Below, piece by piece: positions 43,653 to 50,651 of a DNA stretch of 64,000 nt. Source of the stretch: Hymenobacter sp. ISL-91. GTDB lineage: Bacteria > Bacteroidota > Bacteroidia > Cytophagales > Hymenobacteraceae. The translations under genes and the position numbers were made by a program. The notes under the pieces are model-generated. The model saw only the letters and a list, made by a program, of their open reading frames with translations. It ran no database searches and was not told the origin of the DNA. Within the stretch, counting starts at the first letter, position 1. Each line of letters opens with the position of its first letter. The DNA is taken from the NCBI RefSeq assembly GCF_018613725.1, contig NZ_JAGGPS010000027.1:20165-84164 (forward strand). The letters are read 5' to 3'.

Positions 43653-44129
43653 CTAATAGTCGGTGCGGGCTTCGTGCTGCTCCCAGGCGCGGAAACCGGC
43701 CAGGGCTTCATCGCGCAACATTGGCTGCATGGGCAGGTGGCGCTGGCCGAGGGGTTTTTCCAGCTCTTCGTAAATGAACTGGTCGTCGAAGCCAATGGCG
43801 GCGGCATCTTCCTTGGTGTTGCCATAGAACACGCGGCGCGGGCGGGCCCAATAGATGGCGCCCAGGCACATGGGGCAGGGCTCGCAGCTGGTGTACAGGT
43901 CGCAGTCGGTGAGCTGGAAGGTGCCCAGCACGGTGCAGGCCTTGCGGATGGCATCTACTTCGGCGTGGCAGGTGGGGTCGTGGGTGCTGGTTACCTGGTT
44001 GAAGCCGCGGGCAATAATTTCGCCGTTGCGCACCACCACGGCGCCAAAAGGCCCGCCGTAGCCGGCCTGCATTTTATCGATAGAAAGGCGAATGGCTTCG
44101 CGCATGAATTCGGGGTTGGGAGCTTCCAT
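43653..44129 (-). CDS. nucleoside/guanine deaminase
   Basis: The 158-residue cytoplasmic zinc deaminase starts MEAPNPEFMREAIRLSIDKM; the longer open frame is not needed. The zinc site is HAE (His55, Glu57) and PCPMC (Cys85, Cys88), with the preceding TSCEP and following LGAIYWARPRRVFYG. This pattern matches guanine deaminase of the cytidine deaminase superfamily better than tRNA adenosine deaminase. It likely turns guanine into xanthine in purine salvage. Confidence 0.9.
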   Translation of the reverse strand: MEAPNPEFMREAIRLSIDKMQAGYGGPFGAVVVRNGEIIARGFNQVTSTHDPTCHAEVDAIRKACTVLGTFQLTDCDLYTSCEPCPMCLGAIYWARPRRVFYGNTKEDAAAIGFDDQFIYEELEKPLGQRHLPMQPMLRDEALAGFRAWEQHEARTDY

Positions 44130-44345
44130 AGGGTAGCAGCAGCGTGAAAAGTAGTAAAATTTTGGCCTTGCGGAAACCGCAAAAACCGCTGTCAGCACGC
44201 AAAATACGACTTTAGCCATTGCAGTGCGGTGCCAACCAACCGGAATACCCCGCTTTGCAGCAACCGGCTGTTGCGCCGGCCAGAACCTTCGCTCCAGTAA
44301 AGAGTTCCCTATTGACAATTCTTTTTTTACTTCATCCTATTCATC

Positions 44346-46232
44346 ATGCTGCGAACCTTTACTTACGCCACGCTCAGCCTGTTGCTGAGCCTGCTGCTCC
44401 GGCCCTTCGCCGCGCAAGCCGACCACCTCCGCGCCCATCTGCTATTCGGGGCGCAGCTCAGCGGAGCCCAGGAAGTGCCCGCCGTAGCCACCACGGCCCG
44501 CGGTACGGCCAGTTTCACGCTCAACGCCGGCAAAGACACGCTCTTTATCAGCGGCTCGTTCACCGGCCTCAGCGGCCCCATTACGATGGCCCACGTGCAT
44601 AATGGCTTCGAGGGTACGGCCGGGCCGGTGGTTTCCAACCTGTTCTCAATGATCAGGGGCAACCAGCTGAACGGCTTTCTGACCGGCCCCGATATTGCTC
44701 CGGCCAAACTTGACCGCTACCTGCGCGGCGCATACTACATCAACATTCATACGGCGGCCAACCCCGGCGGCGAAATCCGGGGGCAGATAAAGCTGGAGAA
44801 GGATGAGCAGTTTGTAGGCGTGTTGAGCGGCGACGAAGAGGTGCCGGCTGTTACGACCAATGCCATTGGCCTGGGTAGCTTTAATCTGGCTCAGCAGCAA
44901 AACAAGCTGAAGTTTCGGGTGGTGTTTTCGGGCCTGAGCGGTCCGGTTACCGTTACGCACTTCCACACCGGCGCTATCGGCGCTACCGGCCCGGTCATCG
45001 TCGATTTGATGCCCTTCCTTACGGGCAATGTAATTGAGGGCGAAATCACGCCCACGGCTGCCTTCCTCACGGCCCTGAACGCCGGCCAGATTTACATCAA
45101 CGTGCATACGGCCGCCAACCCCGGTGGCGAAATCCGCGCCCAGCTCATCCGCGAAGCCCGTTTCCTGAGCCACGATGCCCGCCTCGATGCCGCGCAGATG
45201 GTGCCCGTTACTACCTCTGCGGCCAAAGGTGTGTCGTTTATCCGGCTGAATTCTACGCTCGACTCCCTGACGATATTCGCCACGCACACCGGCCTGAGCG
45301 GCGCGCCCACCTCATTCGACCTGTACGCAGCCAATGCCGGCCAGCCTAATTCGGTTGCTGCTCGTTTGGCCCGCGTAACGCTTCCTCCCACTGTGCCGGC
45401 GGCCTTTGCCATTACGTTTACCGGACTCGATGTTGCAGCTATTAATCTTTTTCTGCGTGGTGAGGTGAATATGGTGCTTAATACGGCGGCCAATCCTAAC
45501 GGCGAAATAAGGGGGCAGATATACCGGCTGGCGCGCGAGGGCTACACGTTTGTGCTCAGCGGCAAGCAGGAGCGGCCCAATCCGGTGGCTACCGGCGGCT
45601 ACGGGGCTGGCTTCGTGTCGATGGACCGCGACCAGTCGAACGTGCATCTGAACATGACTTGGGGCGGACTCTCGGGCCCGGCTACCATGGGCCACCTGCA
45701 CAGCGGCCTTATTACCGAATCGGGTCCGGTGGTATTCAATCTGATGCCATTCTTCAATGCCACCACGCCCACCAGCGGGGCCGATGCCTACTGGAATGCC
45801 ACCAACGAAGCGTCCAACGCTGCCAACCCCTTCACCGCTCGTCGGGCGCTACAGTTCCGGCGCGATAGTATTTATGTGAACCTGCACACGGCCGCCAACC
45901 CCGGCGGCGAAATCCGGGGCCAGGTACTGCGCGACTTCCGCCGGCTGAGTGTGCTGCTATCCGCTCAGCCATCTGCGCTGGTCGCCGAAGGCTTTGCCGC
46001 CACGCCCAACCCCTTCCGCGACGAGCTCAGCTTCCGTTTCGAGGCGCGTAGCAGCGGCACCGGCACGCTGCGGGTAACCGACCTGTTGGGCCGTACTGTA
46101 CTCACGCAGGCCGTATCGGTACGCCCGGGCACCAACCGCACCGACGTGAAGGTGCCGGGTGCCGCAGGGGTTTACCTGCTGCTGATGGAATTGAACGACT
46201 CGCGCATCGTTAGCCGCATTACGAAGCAGTAA
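44346..46232 (+). CDS. multi-CHRD-domain protein with T9SS sorting domain
   Basis: The 628-residue protein has a signal peptide (residues 1-24), four CHRD domains in tandem, and a C-terminal type IX secretion sorting domain. The domains begin near 36, 155, 275 and 400, each with a GxxEVPxV-type entry and a conserved NxHTAANPxGEIRGQ ending. The sorting domain reads TPNPFRDELSFRF, then GTLRVTDLLGRTVL, and ends LNDSRIVSRITKQ. It is exported by T9SS and attached to or released from the cell surface. CHRD domains are of uncertain function, related to chordin. The third domain diverges. Confidence 0.92.
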   Translation: MLRTFTYATLSLLLSLLLRPFAAQADHLRAHLLFGAQLSGAQEVPAVATTARGTASFTLNAGKDTLFISGSFTGLSGPITMAHVHNGFEGTAGPVVSNLFSMIRGNQLNGFLTGPDIAPAKLDRYLRGAYYINIHTAANPGGEIRGQIKLEKDEQFVGVLSGDEEVPAVTTNAIGLGSFNLAQQQNKLKFRVVFSGLSGPVTVTHFHTGAIGATGPVIVDLMPFLTGNVIEGEITPTAAFLTALNAGQIYINVHTAANPGGEIRAQLIREARFLSHDARLDAAQMVPVTTSAAKGVSFIRLNSTLDSLTIFATHTGLSGAPTSFDLYAANAGQPNSVAARLARVTLPPTVPAAFAITFTGLDVAAINLFLRGEVNMVLNTAANPNGEIRGQIYRLAREGYTFVLSGKQERPNPVATGGYGAGFVSMDRDQSNVHLNMTWGGLSGPATMGHLHSGLITESGPVVFNLMPFFNATTPTSGADAYWNATNEASNAANPFTARRALQFRRDSIYVNLHTAANPGGEIRGQVLRDFRRLSVLLSAQPSALVAEGFAATPNPFRDELSFRFEARSSGTGTLRVTDLLGRTVLTQAVSVRPGTNRTDVKVPGAAGVYLLLMELNDSRIVSRITKQ

Positions 46233-46479
46233 GTAGCTGAAATGCTGCATGAAACAATCCGTTTGAGACTGATTTGACTTCCTCAAAACGAGAGATACCC
46301 AGTTGTAAGAAAAAATAAGCGTTGCCCCTGCAACCTTTCGGCGTGCTTATTGCCTCTTCTTGCCAGAAGACCCTAACAGCTGTTTCAACAGAATCTGTCG
46401 TCGTCAGGAGGGCTTTGGCCTGATAGTTGACAGAACAGATTTGAAAGAATAGTTTATTAGGTGTTTTGGTTGTGGAAAA

Positions 46480-46508
46480 GTCCCTTGCTATTAGTGAGGG
46501 ATTTTTTA
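46480..46508 (+). terminator. weak stem with T run
   Basis: TCCCT (46481-46485) pairs with AGGGA (46497-46501) around an 11-base loop, followed by TTTTTTA. Only five paired bases, so the call is weak. Confidence 0.4.
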
Positions 46509-46570
46509 TTTCCCCAAGTCCTGGTCTTTCCGAGATACATCTGCCAGAGCTACATAACGCCCGATTCGGC

Positions 46571-46637
46571 CCAAACGCCACAACGCCGACAACCGCTACG
46601 GCCGAGGCCGCCGGGTTGCCGGCGTTGTGGCATTTGG
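46571..46637 (-). terminator. long imperfect stem downstream of the coiled-coil gene
   Basis: The left strand from 46571 contains GCCACAACGCCG and the right strand from 46613 contains CGGCGTTGTGGC, with further pairing outside. It follows the stop codon of the minus-strand gene ending at 46671 and may stabilise or end its transcript; there is no T run. Confidence 0.45.
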
Positions 46638-46670
46638 CAAGGCGTAGAGCCTGCCCGACCCGTTGCCGTG

Positions 46671-47048
46671 CTAAATAACTACTCGCAGTTCGTAGCCGGT
46701 ACCAGGAGCCGGCACGCCGAATGCCCCGACGCGGCTCGGTCCGTAGCCCAGGTTTACCTTCACCCACTCGTCGCGCACGGGCAACAGGTCGATGATTTCC
46801 TGGCGCTGGGCGGCTAAATCGTCGCGCAGGTTCTGCAACTCATTGGTCGTCTCATCAGTGGGCTCCGGAAAGCTGCCGGGGGCCGGGCGCTGGCCCAGCG
46901 CTGCGTTTGGGGCCGGTAAGGGATTTTGGCTAAGGTTGGTAGCGGCAATTTCGGCCTGTGTCAGGGCCTTTTCGGCGGCCAGATAGGCCTGCAGTTTTTC
47001 TTCGAGGGGCTTAAGTTCGGGAGCGAGGTAGTCGAGGTTGCTGGCCAT
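46671..47048 (-). CDS. short coiled-coil protein of unknown function
   Basis: The 125-residue soluble protein begins MASNLDYLAPELKPLEEKLQ with an amphipathic helix. It has an Asn/Pro-rich middle (NLSQNPLPAPNAALG), a second helix around 67-90 (TNELQNLRDDLAAQRQEIID) and a C-terminal strand region (GAFGVPAPGTGYELRVVI). No signal peptide is seen. The function is not recognised. It is followed downstream by a long stem and has the DUF2256 gene 70 bases upstream on the same strand. Confidence 0.65.
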   Translation of the reverse strand: MASNLDYLAPELKPLEEKLQAYLAAEKALTQAEIAATNLSQNPLPAPNAALGQRPAPGSFPEPTDETTNELQNLRDDLAAQRQEIIDLLPVRDEWVKVNLGYGPSRVGAFGVPAPGTGYELRVVI

Positions 47049-47118
47049 GTGGCAGAGGAGTTACAAATGGGGAGGAGAGCCTGTCTGAACGCAGAACGCC
47101 GCCGCAAGGATACGTTGG

Positions 47119-47361
47119 CTACGCCTGAGCAAGGCCGGCCGGTATTGGCTTGGGGCGGTTGCGCTGGCATTTTTCGCCGCAGTACTTCACCTCGTCCCAG
47201 CAGTTGCGCCACTTTTTGCGGTAGGCAAAAGGTCGGCCGCAGGTGAGGCAAAGTTTGGTGGGCAGGTGGGTTTTACCGTGAGAAGTCAAGGCAGCGAGGG
47301 CAGAAGTGGAGTAGGTATACGGCCGCAGGCCGGGCAGGTATAGGGGCAGGTCTGCTGACAC
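47119..47361 (-). CDS. DUF2256 zinc-ribbon-like protein
   Basis: The 80-residue protein carries the DUF2256 core: KTHLPTKLCLTCGRPFAYRK, followed by KWRNCWDEVKYCGEKCQRNR. Four or more Cys (LCLTC, NCW, YCGEKC) probably bind a metal. The family is short, about 45-60 residues, so the first 30 residues here may not be translated and a later non-ATG start is possible. The function is unknown. It is divergent from the methyltransferase gene with 61 bases between starts. Confidence 0.75.
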   Translation of the reverse strand: MSADLPLYLPGLRPYTYSTSALAALTSHGKTHLPTKLCLTCGRPFAYRKKWRNCWDEVKYCGEKCQRNRPKPIPAGLAQA

Positions 47362-47410
47362 AACCGGCCCCGGCTCGTTTTGCTTTCCCGCGCCAACTTT
47401 CTACGCCACG

Positions 47411-47418
47411 TATCTTTG
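47411..47418 (+). promoter_or_regulatory. -7 box almost touching the methyltransferase start
   Basis: TATCTTTG is an exact match to TAnnTTTG, only four bases before the ATG at 47423. Transcription would then start inside or next to the start codon, implying a leaderless or near-leaderless message. Confidence 0.6.
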
Positions 47419-47422
47419 CCCC

Positions 47423-48160
47423 ATGTCAACTCCCGAAACTACGGCCCCCGACCCCCTGGGCCACGCGCTGCAGGCCTACCAGCAGGGCCAGCTTAGCGCC
47501 ACGCTAGCCGTGCACAGCTCCGTTGCCGACGAAGAAGTGCTGCCGGCTGCCTACTTTTTTCGCTCCCTCTGGGAAATGCCCGAGCTGGAGCGCACGGCCC
47601 TCGAGCAGTGCCAAGGCCGCGTGCTCGACCTGGGTGCCGGGGCCGGCTGCCACGCCCTAGAGCTGCAGGCACGCGGTTTTGAGGTGAAATCGGTGGATAT
47701 CTCGCCCGGCGCGGTGGCCGTTATGGAGCAGCGCGGGGTGCGCGAAGTAGCCTGCCACGACTTGTTCGACCCGGCCCTGGCCCAGGGCGAAAAGTTCGAC
47801 ACGCTGCTCATGCTCATGAACGGCCTGGGCCTGACGGGCACACTGGAAGGGCTGGAGAAGTTTCTGCACCACGCCAAAAGCCTGCTCAACCCCGGCGGCC
47901 AGATTCTGGCTACTTCCTCCGACATCAGCTACATGTATGAGGACGAAGAAGGGGCGCTGGTGTTCGACCTCAACGGTTCGTATTACGGCGAGGTAACATA
48001 TTCGATGCAGTATGGCACGGAGCAGGGGGCGGAGTTCGGCTGGATTTTCGCCGACCCCAGCCTGCTCCAGGATTGCGCCACCGCTGCCGGCTACGAGGTC
48101 GAGTTTTTAGAGGAAGACGAGCACCAGCAGTACCTGGTGCGCCTTAGCCTAAGCTTCTAG
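47423..48160 (+). CDS. class I SAM-dependent methyltransferase
   Basis: The 245-residue enzyme has motif I at 67-76 (VLDLGAGAGC) and the acidic end of strand two at Asp92 (VDISPGAV). Residues 1-60 form a helical lid. The rest reads 'HDLFDPALAQGEKFDTLLML', with NGLGLTGTLEGLEKFL after. The substrate is not known. It belongs to a small-molecule-type methyltransferase branch. No signal or membrane segment is present. It is preceded by a -7 box that would make the message leaderless, and followed by AGCTAACAGCT-type repeat DNA. Confidence 0.9.
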   Translation: MSTPETTAPDPLGHALQAYQQGQLSATLAVHSSVADEEVLPAAYFFRSLWEMPELERTALEQCQGRVLDLGAGAGCHALELQARGFEVKSVDISPGAVAVMEQRGVREVACHDLFDPALAQGEKFDTLLMLMNGLGLTGTLEGLEKFLHHAKSLLNPGGQILATSSDISYMYEDEEGALVFDLNGSYYGEVTYSMQYGTEQGAEFGWIFADPSLLQDCATAAGYEVEFLEEDEHQQYLVRLSLSF

Positions 48161-48240
48161 CTGACAGCTATTAGCTGGTTAGCGTACGTTCTCAAGCCCC
48201 AAACCACCCCATAATTAAAGCTGTCAGATAACAGGTCAAT
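48158..48240. repeat. AGCTAACAGCT-type repeat, copy 3
   Basis: AGCTGACAGCTATTAGCTGG (from 48161) is partly complementary to AAAGCTGTCAGATAACAGGT (from 48219). It lies between the methyltransferase and thioesterase genes. Confidence 0.6.
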
Positions 48241-48245
48241 AACCC

Positions 48246-48674
48246 ATGTTCGAGAAAACCTACACCGTGCGCTGGGCCGATATGGACCCCAACGGCCACA
48301 TGCGCCACTCGGCGTACAACGATTACGCCGCCCAGCACCGCATCGAGTTTCTGGCCGCCAGCGGCTTCACGCTACCCTATTTTGCTAAAGCCGGCCTCGG
48401 GCCCATCCTGTTCCGCGAGGACACCCGCTTTCTGAAGGAACTGCACATCAACGAGGCGTTGCGCGTGGGCGGCGAACTGTCGGGCCTGAATGCCGACGGC
48501 TCCCGCTGGAACATCGTGCATACGCTCTATAAGCCCGATGGCCGCCCCGCCGCTACTGTCAGCGTCGAAGGTGCCTGGCTTGATTTGCGCACGCGCAAGC
48601 TCACCACTCCGCCACCCGAAATTGCCGCCCTCATGGCCGAACTGCCCCGCCACGAGTCATACCGGGAATTGTAG
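48246..48674 (+). CDS. hotdog-fold acyl-CoA thioesterase
   Basis: The 142-residue enzyme shows the 4HBT thioesterase opening: 'RWADMDPNGHMRHSAYNDYA' (Asp12/Asp14 and His18) followed by 'QHRIEFLAASGFT'. The rest of the hotdog fold continues to 'ATVSVEGAWLDLRTRKL'. It probably hydrolyses acyl-CoA thioesters in the cytoplasm; the acyl chain is unknown. It stands between repeats, and a TCATTCTGAGCG-type palindrome follows. Confidence 0.9.
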   Translation: MFEKTYTVRWADMDPNGHMRHSAYNDYAAQHRIEFLAASGFTLPYFAKAGLGPILFREDTRFLKELHINEALRVGGELSGLNADGSRWNIVHTLYKPDGRPAATVSVEGAWLDLRTRKLTTPPPEIAALMAELPRHESYREL

Positions 48675-48691
48675 GGGCTAGGAGCTAAGAT

Positions 48692-48802
48692 GCCGCTTGT
48701 CATGCTGAGCGCAGCAAAGGACCTCACCCCATCTGAACAGCTCTAACAACGGCTCGTTTTAATGGAATAAGGTCCTTCGCGCTGCTCAGGATGACAGGCG
48801 GC
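48692..48802. repeat. dispersed palindrome, TCATTCTGAGCG family, copy 5
   Basis: The left arm from 48692 (GCCGCTTGTCATGCTGAGCG) pairs with the right arm ending at 48802 (CTCAGGATGACAGGCGGC), with mismatches. It extends outwards to paired AGGAGCTAAG/CTAGCTCC words. It lies between the thioesterase and DinB genes. Confidence 0.8.
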
Positions 48803-48810
48803 TTTAATTC

Positions 48811-49365
48811 CTAGCTCCCAGCTCCTGCCTTCTGAACAGACGCTGCAATGCGCTCCACCTGCTTTTGGTGGTGTAGCACATGGTCGAGCATAAAATCGAG
48901 GGTTTGGTGGATGGTGAGCATGCCCGAGCGCGGGTGCTTGAAGATGGCCCGGCTCAGCAGCTTGCCTGGATATTCGTTGAGCAGGCGCTCCAGGTGGCGG
49001 CGCGTGGCCTCCCACTGGCTGCGCAGTTCGGGCAGCGCGGGCACCTCGGCGGGCGTAAGCTCGGCCAGGTAGCGCGGTACTTTAAAGCGCAGCCCGGGCA
49101 GCCGCAGCGCCAGCCGCAACAGCCGCGACTTCAGGAAGCCCGCCAGGCCCGTTGGCCGGAGCGTATCCGCCTCTCGGAGCTTCTTTTCGATGTATTGCCC
49201 AACGCCGGTTTCGGCTACCAGCAGGTGCTGCACCACCTGCACGGCCGACCACTGCTCGGGCCCCGGCGCCACGGTAGCCCGCTCGCCCATTGCCTCCACG
49301 GTGTCCAGCAGGCGGTTGGTGGCGCGCTCCAGGTGTTCGAGGCGAAGGTGCAGGCGGTGGTTCAT
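48811..49365 (-). CDS. DinB superfamily protein
   Basis: The 184-residue four-helix-bundle protein starts MNHRLHLRLEHLERATNRLL; the open frame upstream is antisense and repeat DNA. The DinB fold is suggested by QWSAVQVVQHLLVAETGVGQ (first His near residue 48) and LTIHQTLDFMLDHVLHHQKQ near the C-terminus with the other metal His residues. Such proteins bind a metal and act on thiols or small substrates; the role here is not known. It is convergent with the thioesterase gene. Confidence 0.85.
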   Translation of the reverse strand: MNHRLHLRLEHLERATNRLLDTVEAMGERATVAPGPEQWSAVQVVQHLLVAETGVGQYIEKKLREADTLRPTGLAGFLKSRLLRLALRLPGLRFKVPRYLAELTPAEVPALPELRSQWEATRRHLERLLNEYPGKLLSRAIFKHPRSGMLTIHQTLDFMLDHVLHHQKQVERIAASVQKAGAGS

Positions 49366-49411
49366 ACAGAAGAAGGTTAGGAGAATAGCGCGTGAGGCTG
49401 AGCGCCGCGAG

Positions 49412-49419
49412 AAAAGATA
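49412..49419 (-). promoter_or_regulatory. candidate -7 box for the DinB gene
   Basis: On the minus strand the word TATCTTTT differs by one base from TAnnTTTG and lies 46 bases upstream of the ATG at 49365. Confidence 0.4.
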
Positions 49420-49470
49420 CGCAAAACCCCGTCCGTGTGGTCGTGGGCCTTTACCAATAGGCACTACGCA

Positions 49471-49497
49471 AAAAGGCCCGCGTCGGGCGGGCCTTTT
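49471..49497 (-). terminator. rho-independent terminator after pdhB
   Basis: AAAAGGCCCGC (49471-49481) pairs with GCGGGCCTTTT (49487-49497) around a five-base loop. The minus-strand reading ends in T, so it ends the pdhB transcript. Confidence 0.85.
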
Positions 49498-49549
49498 GGT
49501 TTCTGGCAAAGCCGCTGGCCTGCCGCACAGCGGAAAAGCTGTTATTCGA

Positions 49550-50533
49550 TTAACGCTTCACATATAACACGTCCTTCACGGCTTTTACGGTGCGCTCCAC
49601 ATTGGGCAGCGAAGCCTCGATGAGCGTGGGGGCGTAGGGCAGGGGCACATCCATGCAGGTGATGCGGCGGATGGGGGCGTCGAGGTAGTCGAAGGCGCGG
49701 TTCTGCACCATGTAGGCCAGCTCCGAGCTAATGCTGGCCAGCGGCCAGGCTTCTTCTACCACCACCATGCGGTTGGTTTTCTTTACTGATTCTACCAGCG
49801 TGTCGTAGTCGATGGGGCGCACCGAACGCAGGTCGATTACTTCGGCCTTGATGCCGTCCTGGGCCAGCTGGTCGGCCGCTTCGAGGGCTATTTTCATCAT
49901 CTTGCCGAAGCTGACGATGGTCACGTCGGTGCCTTCGCGCACTACATTGGCTTTGCCAATCGGGATGAGGTATTCCTCCTCGGGCACCTCGCCTTTGTCG
50001 CCGTACATCAGCTCCGACTCCATGAAAATCACCGGATCGGGGTCGCGGATGGCGCTTTTGAGCAGGCCTTTGGCATCATAGGGCGTCGAAGGAACCACCA
50101 CTTTCAGGCCGGGGCAGTTGGCGTACCAGTTCTCAAAGTTCTGCGAGTGCTGGCTCGAAAGCATGCCGGCGTTGCCGGTTGGCCCGCGGAACACGATGGG
50201 GCAGGAGTACTGCCCGCCCGACATCGAATAGATTTTAGCGGCCGAGTTAATCACCTGATCAATAGCGACCAACGAGAAGTTGAAGGTCATAAACTCGATG
50301 ATGGGCAGCAGGCCGTTGATGGCCGCGCCCACGCCGATACCGGCAAAGCCCAGCTCGGCAATGGGAGTATCTATCACGCGCTCGGCCCCGAATTCGTCGA
50401 GCATGCCCTGGCTTACTTTGTAGGCGCCGTTGTACTCGGCTACTTCTTCGCCCATTAGAAACACGCGCTCGTCGCGGCGCATTTCCTCGGTCATGGCTTC
50501 ACGCAGGGCTTCCCGGAATTGGATGGTCCGCAT
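49550..50533 (-). CDS. pdhB: pyruvate dehydrogenase E1 beta subunit
   Basis: The 327-residue thiamine enzyme subunit forms the E1 heterotetramer with an alpha subunit not in the window, feeding acetyl-CoA to the TCA cycle. Motifs are '[20 protein letters not shown]', '[18 protein letters not shown]', '[20 protein letters not shown]', '[20 protein letters not shown]' and the C-terminal '[16 protein letters not shown]'. Length and motifs are normal. It is a single gene on this strand with a terminator downstream. Confidence 0.95.
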   Translation of the reverse strand: MRTIQFREALREAMTEEMRRDERVFLMGEEVAEYNGAYKVSQGMLDEFGAERVIDTPIAELGFAGIGVGAAINGLLPIIEFMTFNFSLVAIDQVINSAAKIYSMSGGQYSCPIVFRGPTGNAGMLSSQHSQNFENWYANCPGLKVVVPSTPYDAKGLLKSAIRDPDPVIFMESELMYGDKGEVPEEEYLIPIGKANVVREGTDVTIVSFGKMMKIALEAADQLAQDGIKAEVIDLRSVRPIDYDTLVESVKKTNRMVVVEEAWPLASISSELAYMVQNRAFDYLDAPIRRITCMDVPLPYAPTLIEASLPNVERTVKAVKDVLYVKR

Positions 50534-50651
50534 AGCAGGTAGAAAAATCGAAAAATCAGGAAAAGAAAAAAGCCGGCGCTAAACCGGCCCGTAAAGCTAC
50601 AACGGGTAAATGGGAAGGGCAAACGGTGAATACGTGAGCCCGGCTGTCATC

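Larger units (their letters stand above)
46233..46670. other. 438-base gap with hairpins, AT-rich centre
   Basis: No supported gene lies here. A small nested hairpin occurs at 46314-46351 (AATAAGC / GCTTATT around GTTGC / GCAAC). A T-rich terminator is at 46480-46508 and a long stem at 46571-46637. The bases from about 46260 to 46520 are markedly more AT-rich than the chromosome, as in a decayed gene or an acquired fragment. Confidence 0.6.
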
